Below, one piece after another: positions 28,593 to 35,776 of a stretch of DNA of 64,000 bases. Under the pieces are notes generated by a model. It ran no database searches, was not told where the DNA came from, and worked only from the letters and a program-made list of their open reading frames with translations. Positions within the stretch are counted from its first letter, which is position 1. Each line of letters opens with the position of its first letter. The position numbers and the translations under genes are program-made. This stretch comes from SXMI01 sp964391365 (GTDB lineage: Bacteria; Actinomycetota; Acidimicrobiia; Acidimicrobiales; Microtrichaceae): positions 1 through 64,000 of the forward strand of contig CAYMKW010000001.1 of assembly GCA_964391365.1 (NCBI GenBank), given 5' to 3'.

Positions 28593-28631
28593 TCGGTTCG
28601 CCCTCGGTGGGTCGCCCGGGAGGCCAGCCTG

Positions 28632-28637
28632 TAGCGT
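28632..28637 (+). promoter_or_regulatory. -10 box TAGCGT before the 9-codon ORF at 28644
   Basis: TAGCGT, 6 bases, ATG at 28644, the same geometry as the leaderless genes. Confidence 0.55.
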
Positions 28638-28643
28638 CCGGGA

Positions 28644-28673
28644 ATGGCAGGGCGACCCAACCCGAGGCCCTGA
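28644..28673 (+). CDS. possible leaderless 9-residue leader peptide
   Basis: ATG exactly 6 bases after TAGCGT opens a 9-codon ORF (MAGRPNPRP) whose TGA stop overlaps the ATG of PP-loop protein B by one base (TGATG). If the mRNA is leaderless, ribosomes would load here and re-start on the main gene. The peptide is Arg/Pro-rich. This rests on spacing alone. Confidence 0.4.
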   Translation: MAGRPNPRP

Positions 28674-30415
28674 TGCACCTCGGGCGAGCGGAGCAGCGCC
28701 GGGTCGGCTCACGGGTTCGATCGTCGGTCGCCGTCGAGATCGACGGGCACGGCGAGGTCTGGTGGCTCGAGGTCGAGCAGCGCTGGTCCGGTCAGGTCGA
28801 TCGGGGTGTCGCACCGTTCCTCCCGCTGGCGGGTCTCGTTGCCGCTGTCCACGGAGAGGACCTCTCGATCGACGGGCCGGTGGATCCGCTCCAACGGGAG
28901 GGCCTGGACCGGGCGGCGGAGCTCTACCGGAGCTGGTGGGGACTCCGACCTCCGGCCGTCCGGGCCCTCGGAACCCAGCCGGTCGGGCCGGGCGGCGACG
29001 ATCGGGCGCTCCTCTTCAGTCGGGGCGTCGACTCGTCGGCCGAGCTGGCGTCCTCGGTGCTCGGCGAGTCCGCTCGCTTCGACCTGGTGGTGACCGTCGC
29101 CGGCGTCGATGCGCTCCAGTCGCCCGAGACGTCCGCAGCCCGGGTCCGTCGGACCTGCGCGACAGCCGGAGCACTCGACATCCCGTGCCTCGTCGTCACC
29201 ACGAACCTCCGCGAGGTTGCGGACCGTCATCTCGACTGGGACCGGTCCCACGGGGCGGTGTTCGCCGGAGCCGGGCTGCTCCTCGGTGACCGGCTCGGCG
29301 AGCTCGTCCTCTCCCAGGCGGTCGCCGTCGCCACCGAACGGCGTCGTGATCGGCCCTACGGCGTCCATCGCGACCTGATCGGCGCCTGGTCGACCTCGGG
29401 CACCCGGGTGGGTCCGGGCGATCCGGTGCGCGATCGGGTCGACAAGGTGGCCCAGGTGCTCCGCGTACCGGAGCTCGCCGAGGCCGTCCAGGTCTGCTGG
29501 GAATCGGATCGGGTCGGCAACTGCGGGCGCTGCGAGAAGTGCTCTGGGACCGCCACGGCGCTGGCGGTGATCGGTCGCCGGGACGTCGTCGACGAGTGGT
29601 TCGACGCACCGCTCAGCCCCGCCGCAGTGCGTCGACTCCCGGCGACCGATCCGACGCGTCCTGGGGCGCTGATCGAGGTGCTGGACCGACTGTCCCGGGA
29701 GGCGCTGTCCACGGGCGACCCGACACTGGTCGAGTTGGACGAGGCGTGGTCGGAGCGGAACGCGCGTGCGGCCTCGGGCTCGCAGACCGGTCTGGGCGGT
29801 CTGGATCCGGCGGCCTCGTTCCGGGCCGCCGGTCCGGCCCCCGACGGCCCGATGGTGCGGTTGGCAGGGGCGCTGGGCTGGGGTGACGGCGCGACCCCGC
29901 TGCACGTGGGTGTGGCCGAACGCGACCGGCTCGTGGAGCGTGCCCGTGGCGAACACCGGCCCGTGCCGTGGTGCCAGGTCGACCGGCTCTCGCCGACGTC
30001 GGCCCGGGTGGCCGGGACACTGGCCGACGTCCACCCCGGCGGTCTGGTCGCGCTCGTCGAGGTCAACAGTCCGACGGTGACGGTGGATGCGGTCCGCAGG
30101 ATCCTGGAGGCTGCGGAGGTCCGCGTCTGGTCGTCGGAGGCGCCGCACCTGGAGGCGGTACCGCTGATCGAGTCGCTGCAGTACGGCTGCGCTCCGATCC
30201 AGGTGTCGACTCGGGTGGCGGACGTCCGGCGTGGACTCCCCGAGTGGGCCCACGTCCTGGTGGCCGACCTGGACGAGCTCGCGATCCGTTGGCCGGACGA
30301 CGAGCGACTCGACGCTGCGTGGACCGCCGCGGTGACCCTCGTGGCGGCCGGTTCCGCGCGACGTGATGCCGCTCTCGCCCCGTCCGGGGCCTCGGCCTGG
30401 GAGGTGGGTTGGTGA
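28673..30415 (+). CDS. QueC/WbpG-like PP-loop protein B with GT-B-like C-terminal region
   Basis: A 580-residue paralog of the protein at 23076-24368. The shared N-terminal domain (1-~105) has GEDLSIDGPVD; the PP-loop variant SRGVDS is at 116-121; the Cx8Cx2Cx2C set (CWESDRVGNCGRCEKC) is at 275-290. It then continues ~290 residues further. The last ~130 residues contain AVPLIESLQYGCAPIQVST, which resembles the donor-binding EX7E region of GT-B glycosyltransferases, so the protein may be a fusion of a PP-loop enzyme to a glycosyltransferase-like lobe. No N-terminal GT lobe is seen. Start: ATG 28673 overlaps the tiny leaderless ORF; an upstream in-frame reading from 28607 crosses the -10 box and is less likely. 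The stop overlaps the next gene (GTGA). Confidence 0.7.
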   Translation: MHLGRAEQRRVGSRVRSSVAVEIDGHGEVWWLEVEQRWSGQVDRGVAPFLPLAGLVAAVHGEDLSIDGPVDPLQREGLDRAAELYRSWWGLRPPAVRALGTQPVGPGGDDRALLFSRGVDSSAELASSVLGESARFDLVVTVAGVDALQSPETSAARVRRTCATAGALDIPCLVVTTNLREVADRHLDWDRSHGAVFAGAGLLLGDRLGELVLSQAVAVATERRRDRPYGVHRDLIGAWSTSGTRVGPGDPVRDRVDKVAQVLRVPELAEAVQVCWESDRVGNCGRCEKCSGTATALAVIGRRDVVDEWFDAPLSPAAVRRLPATDPTRPGALIEVLDRLSREALSTGDPTLVELDEAWSERNARAASGSQTGLGGLDPAASFRAAGPAPDGPMVRLAGALGWGDGATPLHVGVAERDRLVERARGEHRPVPWCQVDRLSPTSARVAGTLADVHPGGLVALVEVNSPTVTVDAVRRILEAAEVRVWSSEAPHLEAVPLIESLQYGCAPIQVSTRVADVRRGLPEWAHVLVADLDELAIRWPDDERLDAAWTAAVTLVAAGSARRDAALAPSGASAWEVGW

Positions 30416-32862
30416 GCGCGCTCGGCCGTCTGCGCGCGTGGGCCGCCCAGTGGCGGGGCGTGCCCGCTCGTGCCGAGCGGATCGACCGCATCGCCGTCCA
30501 CCTGGACCGGGCGGTCGCAGAGCTCGATGGTCGACTCGACGCGCTCGATCGGATGGATGCGGACCGTCGGAGCGACGCGGAGCAACTGGAGGCTGCAGCG
30601 GCGGTCGCCCTGAGCGAGGCCCGCGGTCGCCACGAGGACGTGGCCGGGTGGACGACGGTGATCGACCACCGTGTCGCCGAGTCGGACGAACGGCTCCGCA
30701 GCGTTGCACACGACCAGCGGGTCGCTCTGGAGGCATCGCTCGCCCCCGCGCGCGACGGGATCGCGGCGGCACTCACGGCGCAGCACCGCCACGATGGCGA
30801 GCGTCGCAGCGGGCTCAGCGTCCTCACGATCACGTGGAACCACGCAGGCTGGCTCGCTGCAGCCGCCGCCTCCGCGGCTGCCACGCTCGATTCGCTGGGC
30901 GATGACGCCGGCGTCCACCTGATCCTCGACGACGCATCGACCGACGAGACGGCCGCAGTCCTGGCCGGGCTCGCTGCCGACCCCCGGGTGGTGGTCGTCC
31001 GCTCGCCCGCCAACCTCAACCTGGCTCGGGCGCGCAACGTCCTGCTGGCCGCCTGCCCCACGACCCATGCCGTCGTGCTCGACGCGGACAACCGGTTGTG
31101 TCCGGATGGGGTGGTGGCGGTCCACCAGGTCGCCCGGACCCACGGACCTGTCCTGGCCTGGGGTCAGGTCGTGGCCAGCGACGACGCCGGCACGACCTGG
31201 GATGCCTTCGCCTATGCGCCCGCCCACGAGACGCTCCGCAACGGGTTGTGCTTCGACTCGATGTGCGTGGTCGACGTCGAGGCGCTCGAGGGCCTGGGCG
31301 GATACTCGACCGACCCGAACCTGGCGGGTGTCGTCGACGACTACGAGCTGCTGCTGCGCTGTCTTCGCCGCGACCACCTGGTCACCTTCGTGCCGGTCGT
31401 GCTGGGGCGATACCGGAGCGCTCCGCTCCGCCACAGCCTGCTGTCGGCGGATCACCGCCGGGCCGCGCAGCGGGTCGAGCGCATGTACCTGTACGACGAA
31501 CCGGACCTCGAGCGGTTCCCGGTGGCGGCGGTCCATCCGGCGACCGGCGTGCTGTGGGCCTGGGAGGGCGCGCGCCGCCGGCTCGGTTGGCAACCTCCGG
31601 TGCCCTCGGGGGAGCGTCCCGCTGCCGGAGGCGTGACCGGACCCCGAGTCCTCGTCGTGGCTCCCGGTGGAGTCGGCAACCTGGGCGACGACGCCATCAC
31701 CTGGGCGGTCCTCGACCGGCTGTCCCGAACCGTTCCCGACGCCAGGGTGCACCTGGTGACCGATCGGAACCCTCCACCGCAGCGGCCCCGACGCCCGGTC
31801 GTCCCGGTCCGCTGGGACGGCACGGTGCTCGAACTCTGGCGGGGTCTTCCGGTCGAGTTGGTGCAGCTGGCGGCGGAGCGGATCGGCGTGTCGCTCGACG
31901 AGCTGCGGGCCGACACCGTCCACCCCGCCCCGGTGGACCTGACCGACTTCGAGCTGGTCGTCGTGGCGGGCGGGGGCAACCTCGCCGACGAGTTCGCCGA
32001 GGACGTCGCCCGCCCGCGACTCGCGATCGCCGCCGCTGCCGGAGCGCTGGGCGTGCCGGTGGTGTGGACCGGTCAGGGCGTCGGTCCACTCGCCGACGAC
32101 CGGCTCGATCTGGTCCGACGGGTCCTGTCGGCCGCAGCGGCGGTGTCGGTCCGCGACGAGGGTTCGGCCGAGCTGCTCGGAACGACGGAGGGGCAGCCGG
32201 TCGCCGAGGTCGTCGGCGACGACGCCGTCCGACCGGGCGGTGCGGATCCGGCTGCACTCGACGATGCGCTCGGACGGGCGGGACTGTCGCCCGGGTCACG
32301 GTTCGTGGTGGTGCACCTGCGCGACGCCCCCTACGTGACCGACGGGGACGAGGCCGTGTCGACGGTGGTCGATGCCGCCGACCGGCTCGCCGCCGAGCGG
32401 GGGGTCGCGGTCCTGGCGCTCGCCGTGAACGACAACGGCCCGGGGGAGTGCGCCACCGTCCGGGCGGCGCTCGCAGACAGGGAGCTGCACGCGGAGTGGA
32501 CGCTGCTCGACGTCCTCGACGACGTCGAGCTCGCCGCCGCGATCGCCGCCCGTGCCGATGCGGTGATCGCCCACTCGTTCCACGTCGCCCTCTGGGGGCT
32601 CGCCTCAGGTACGCCGGCGGTGCTCGTGGCGGGATCGGAGTACTACCGGGCCAAGTCGGTCGGACTGGGACGGTCCTTCGGGCTCGGTGAGTCGGTGGTG
32701 GTCGCCCCGTCGGTCGACCACGTCCGGCTCGCGAGGCAACTCGACGACGTGGCTGCTGCCCTGGAGGCGGGAGACCCGGACCGGATGGTCGCGGCGGTGG
32801 AGCGCTGGCTCGGCGAGCGTTGCCGCCGGGCGCTCGACGGCGGGCGGATGCCGACCAGCTGA
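30412..32862 (+). CDS. GT2 glycosyltransferase fused to polysaccharide pyruvyl transferase
   Basis: An 816-residue two-enzyme fusion. Residues ~20-120 are a charged helical, probably coiled-coil segment. Residues ~140-390 form a GT-A fold family 2 glycosyltransferase: LSVLTITWNHAGW, HLILDDASTDET, the DxD-like VVLDADNRL, and VVDDYELLLRC. After a Pro-rich linker, ~410-800 match polysaccharide pyruvyl transferases (CsaB/WcaK type): APGGVGNLGDDAI, VVVAGGGNLADEF, WTGQGVGPL, and the C-terminal AHSFHVALWG. It would attach a sugar and then a ketal pyruvate, making an acidic surface glycan. GTG start overlaps the previous stop by 4 bases. A 17-bp hairpin follows 23 bases after the stop. Confidence 0.85.
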   Translation: MSALGRLRAWAAQWRGVPARAERIDRIAVHLDRAVAELDGRLDALDRMDADRRSDAEQLEAAAAVALSEARGRHEDVAGWTTVIDHRVAESDERLRSVAHDQRVALEASLAPARDGIAAALTAQHRHDGERRSGLSVLTITWNHAGWLAAAAASAAATLDSLGDDAGVHLILDDASTDETAAVLAGLAADPRVVVVRSPANLNLARARNVLLAACPTTHAVVLDADNRLCPDGVVAVHQVARTHGPVLAWGQVVASDDAGTTWDAFAYAPAHETLRNGLCFDSMCVVDVEALEGLGGYSTDPNLAGVVDDYELLLRCLRRDHLVTFVPVVLGRYRSAPLRHSLLSADHRRAAQRVERMYLYDEPDLERFPVAAVHPATGVLWAWEGARRRLGWQPPVPSGERPAAGGVTGPRVLVVAPGGVGNLGDDAITWAVLDRLSRTVPDARVHLVTDRNPPPQRPRRPVVPVRWDGTVLELWRGLPVELVQLAAERIGVSLDELRADTVHPAPVDLTDFELVVVAGGGNLADEFAEDVARPRLAIAAAAGALGVPVVWTGQGVGPLADDRLDLVRRVLSAAAAVSVRDEGSAELLGTTEGQPVAEVVGDDAVRPGGADPAALDDALGRAGLSPGSRFVVVHLRDAPYVTDGDEAVSTVVDAADRLAAERGVAVLALAVNDNGPGECATVRAALADRELHAEWTLLDVLDDVELAAAIAARADAVIAHSFHVALWGLASGTPAVLVAGSEYYRAKSVGLGRSFGLGESVVVAPSVDHVRLARQLDDVAAALEAGDPDRMVAAVERWLGERCRRALDGGRMPTS

Positions 32863-32885
32863 GTCGGTCCGCCCCGGACGGTCGA

Positions 32886-32930
32886 CCACCCCGGGCCGAC
32901 GGAGGGTGCGGACCCGTCGGCCCGGGGTGG
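32886..32930 (+). terminator. 17-bp hairpin terminator of the plus-arm glycan operon
   Basis: Perfect 17-bp inverted repeat (32886-32902 with 32914-32930) and an 11-base loop, 23 bases after the fusion gene's stop. No T-run follows; a 9-bp inverted repeat follows at 32983-33013. Confidence 0.75.
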
Positions 32931-32982
32931 GCTGGGGCCGTGCACCGGCTGGCGAGGAGGCCGGGACACGTACGGTTCGGCT

Positions 32983-33013
32983 GTCCGGTACGACCGGGGG
33001 GTGCGTACCGGAC
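32983..33013. repeat. 9-bp inverted repeat in the intergenic region
   Basis: GTCCGGTAC and GTACCGGAC separated by 13 bases. The intergenic stretch 32863-33120 holds no convincing gene. The repeat may be a second terminator for either converging transcript or an operator. Confidence 0.5.
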
Positions 33014-33117
33014 TCCCTTCCCGCAACGTCAACATCGTGCGGCCCACCCGACCCTGCAGGTGGACGTTCGTCCCTTCGGGTGGGGGTGCGGCTCGGATGT
33101 GGGTCGGACGCCGGATG

Positions 33118-33228
33118 TCAGTAGCCGGCGGAGGCCATGGAGTAGGTGCTCACGAGCGCCGTGATGACGGCGAAGGTGGCGATGAACACTCCGGTGGCGA
33201 TCGTGGCTCCGATGCAGAACTTCACCAT
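33118..33228 (-). CDS. small single-helix membrane peptide, unknown
   Basis: A 36-residue peptide starting MVKFCIGATIATG that is almost entirely one hydrophobic helix and ends STYSMASAGY. ATG start with GAAGAG 9 bases upstream. It lies downstream of the B12 radical SAM gene on the same strand, after 231 bases without a clear gene. A longer in-frame reading from 33357 adds 43 polar residues and is less likely. I do not recognise it; a small membrane protein is the simplest view, a peptide substrate of the radical SAM enzyme a speculative one. Confidence 0.4.
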   Translation of the reverse strand: MVKFCIGATIATGVFIATFAVITALVSTYSMASAGY

Positions 33229-33450
33229 GTCGGACTCTTCGACGAGCGGTTCGTCTCGAGAGGTTCCTCGGCACGTCGGGGAGACTGCTGCATGGGTGGA
33301 TCCACCCATCGGAAACGCAGGGTGGACTGCTCGCGCTGCTCGTTCCTGCCCGGACATCGCCGAACCGCGGGCTGTGGCGGAGAGTCCCGAACCGGCGGTC
33401 GTGGCGTTGCCCGGCGCTCCCGGCGTGATCAGCTCAACTCAGGGAGTGGC

Positions 33451-33470
33451 GCTCCTCGATCAGGAGGAGC
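33451..33470 (-). terminator. 7-bp hairpin at the end of the radical SAM gene
   Basis: GCTCCTC and GAGGAGC around a 6-base loop overlapping the stop codon; weak terminator candidate. No gene is seen between here and 33229. Confidence 0.4.
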
Positions 33471-35118
33471 GACGTCCGAACGCGAGCTTGACCGGTCGGT
33501 CCGGCACTTCGTCGGCGACCTCGGGCCCCGGCTCGGGTGGCGGGACGATCTCGAACGGCGGCGAGGCCGGTCGAGGGGGAGGCGCCACCCGCCGCAGTCG
33601 TCCCCGTCCCCGCACCAGGTCCGCGACGACCTCGGGCACTCGCCGGCGGAAGTGGTGGAGGTAGTGGCGGCCGTAGTCGAACGCCTGAACGTCGCGGTCG
33701 ACGATGACCTTCAGTCCTTCGCCGAGCATCGTGAGCGTGCTGGTCATGCGGACAGACATCTTCGGTAGCCGCTCGACGCGCACCTTCGGTCGCAGTCGTG
33801 CCGGGACGAGCGGCAGCGTTCGGAACATGAACTCGTACTTCCGGTAGAGCGCAGCCTCTGCGGTGTCCTCGGTGCTGGGTGCGTGGAAGTGGCCGCTCTG
33901 CCCGCGATTGATCAGGTCGACATCCTCCTGGCCGAGCTCGCCTCGCTCGACCGCCGCCCTCGTGAGTTCGACACCCGGGAGGTACTTCAACCAGAAGACC
34001 TGGATTCGCTTGGGGGTATGGGCCACGTACAGACGGCGAGCCTCCTCCTGGGCGGAGAGTGGCTCGCCGGGCAATCCGAGAATGTGGTCGACTTTCACGT
34101 CGAGTCCCGCCGACTCGAGCGACTGGAGCGAGGCCCGCATGTGGGTGTCCTTCTCCATCCTCAGGAGTTCGTAGCGCTTGTACTCCTCATCGGCTGACTG
34201 AACGCCCATCTGAACCCACTCGCAGCCGGCGTCCTTGAGCCAGCGCGCCATGTCGTCGTCGACATATCTCGGGTGGACCAGGCAGTGGAACGGGCGGTCG
34301 ATCTCGCGGCGGTACTCCCGAAGGAAGGCCTTCAGCCAGTCCTTGCTGGTCGTGAAGATGTCGTCCTGGAAGTCGATCCGCTTCATGCCCCACTGGTCCT
34401 TCGCCAGGACGAGTTCCTCCATGACGTTGTCGACCGACCGGCGCCGCAGGTACTTGCCCCCTCCCTTGCCGGGGAGTTTGGCGTAGAAGTTGTTGAAGCA
34501 GAACGTGCACCGGTACGGGCAGCCCCGAGATGCCATCGTCATGTAGTTGTCACTGATTCGGACGTGGCCCTTCCACAGCTCCTTGTCCCAGAACGGGAGC
34601 TCGTCGAGGTCCTGGATGAACGAGGCGTTCGGTCCGCTCACCAGACGACCACGGTCGACCCACCAGATGTTCGGAATCGGTTCCGCCGGACGCTCGTCGG
34701 CGGGTGGGAGAACCTCGCACAAGCGGAGCAATGGGATCTCTCCCTCGCCACGACAGACGTAGTCCACGCACGCGTTCTCCAGGCACACCTCGGGCACGGC
34801 TGAGGGGTGGACGCCGCCGAAGATGACGGGGACGTCGATGCGCTGCTTGACTGCGTGTGCCACCGCCAGTGCCCACTGGTACATGGGGGTGAGGACACTG
34901 AAGGCGACCAGGTCGGGCTGCTCGGCGACGACCTCGTCGACCACCCGGGCCGTGCGGTCGAAGATGCGCGCCAACGAGGGCACATCGAGGTAGGTCCGAT
35001 CGTCGAACAGGGCTGGATCGAACACCAAGGACGTGGTGTGACCCTCCCGCTTCAGGACGGAGGAGAGCAGGGAGATCGCCAGCTGTTCCTGGCCCAGCGC
35101 TACGAACGTCACCTTCAT
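33460..35118 (-). CDS. B12-binding domain radical SAM protein
   Basis: A 552-residue radical enzyme. The N-terminal ~140 residues are a cobalamin-binding Rossmann domain (PDLVAFSVLTPMYQWAL, PVIFGGVHPSAVPE) lacking an obvious DxHxxG, as in many of this class. The radical SAM core has the cluster motif RGCPYRCTFCFNNFY (CxxxCxxC), then GVQSADEEYKRYELLR and ILGLPGE. The C-terminal ~90 residues are basic, then Pro/Glu-rich. Such enzymes methylate unactivated carbons or rearrange natural products, lipids or bacteriochlorin-type molecules; the substrate here is unknown. ATG start with GGGAGGA 8 bases upstream. The crtO/crtQ-like genes lie just upstream on the same strand. Codon third positions look less GC-rich than neighbours. 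Confidence 0.88.
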   Translation of the reverse strand: MKVTFVALGQEQLAISLLSSVLKREGHTTSLVFDPALFDDRTYLDVPSLARIFDRTARVVDEVVAEQPDLVAFSVLTPMYQWALAVAHAVKQRIDVPVIFGGVHPSAVPEVCLENACVDYVCRGEGEIPLLRLCEVLPPADERPAEPIPNIWWVDRGRLVSGPNASFIQDLDELPFWDKELWKGHVRISDNYMTMASRGCPYRCTFCFNNFYAKLPGKGGGKYLRRRSVDNVMEELVLAKDQWGMKRIDFQDDIFTTSKDWLKAFLREYRREIDRPFHCLVHPRYVDDDMARWLKDAGCEWVQMGVQSADEEYKRYELLRMEKDTHMRASLQSLESAGLDVKVDHILGLPGEPLSAQEEARRLYVAHTPKRIQVFWLKYLPGVELTRAAVERGELGQEDVDLINRGQSGHFHAPSTEDTAEAALYRKYEFMFRTLPLVPARLRPKVRVERLPKMSVRMTSTLTMLGEGLKVIVDRDVQAFDYGRHYLHHFRRRVPEVVADLVRGRGRLRRVAPPPRPASPPFEIVPPPEPGPEVADEVPDRPVKLAFGRRSS

Positions 35119-35233
35119 GGATCATTCCTCCCGCCAGATCGTTCTGCCCACGTGGACGGTAGCTGCGAAGGAGGGGACCATGCCACCGATCGGCGAAGCG
35201 GTCGGGTTGCTCGGCGTCCACGACGCCTCCTCC

Positions 35234-35764
35234 TCAGGAGGGCGTGGGATCCGTTGCGGGGGAACGGCGGACCCCGGCAGCACGCCGTCGAGCGAGGGTG
35301 CGCTCGATGCGGGACCGGTTGTAGCGCTGGATGCAGACGAACGGCAGGTGGCCGGCCCAGCCGAAGCAGATCATCACCACGCCGAGCGGCCACGAACACC
35401 AGACGAGGAACAGGGGGCCCGACACGGCGTTCATCCAGTGGACGGTCTCGGCACGGCGTGTCTCGGCGGCGAAGCGCTCCAGGAAGCCGTCGGAGCGGTC
35501 CGTGATGGTGCGTTTGGAGAAGCCGCCGGGGAAGATGTCGCCCTTCTCGGGGAGCTTGTCCTTCCAGGAGCGGATGCGCAGGCGGCGTTCGTAGAACCGT
35601 CCGCCATCCTCGAAGCCCCGCGGGCGGGTGAGCCAGTTGTCGCGCTCGAGGCGACGGAGCGGGATGCGGTGGACCCCGAAGCCGGTCGTGAAGCCGATGA
35701 CCACCCACGCCACGATCGAGGTGAACAGCGATGCCTCGAAGCCCAGATCGATCAGCACGCCCAC
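35234..35764 (-). CDS. crtO: CrtO-like glycosyl carotenoid acyltransferase
   Basis: A 176-residue membrane protein resembling glycosyl-4,4'-diaponeurosporenoate acyltransferase (CrtO), which acylates the sugar of staphyloxanthin. Family marks: RLRIRSWKDKLPEKGDIFPGGFSKRTI, FAAETRRAETVHWMN, and the C-terminal PFVCIQRYNRSRIERTL, between two pairs of hydrophobic helices. Length is as usual (~165). GTG start 12 bases after the crtQ-like stop, so the pair is cotranscribed. No crtM, crtN or other carotenoid backbone gene is in the window, so the acceptor may be a carotenoid made elsewhere or another glycolipid. Confidence 0.8.
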   Translation of the reverse strand: MGVLIDLGFEASLFTSIVAWVVIGFTTGFGVHRIPLRRLERDNWLTRPRGFEDGGRFYERRLRIRSWKDKLPEKGDIFPGGFSKRTITDRSDGFLERFAAETRRAETVHWMNAVSGPLFLVWCSWPLGVVMICFGWAGHLPFVCIQRYNRSRIERTLARRRAAGVRRSPATDPTPS

Positions 35765-35776
35765 CAGCCTGACACG

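Noticed and set aside
29356..31923. Long minus-strand frame opposite the glycan genes
   Set aside because: Opposite two genes with clear motifs; no domain recognised.
33118..33357. 79-codon reading of the small membrane peptide
   Set aside because: The added N-terminal 43 residues are polar and unlike any signal; the internal ATG at 33228 has a plausible ribosome binding site.
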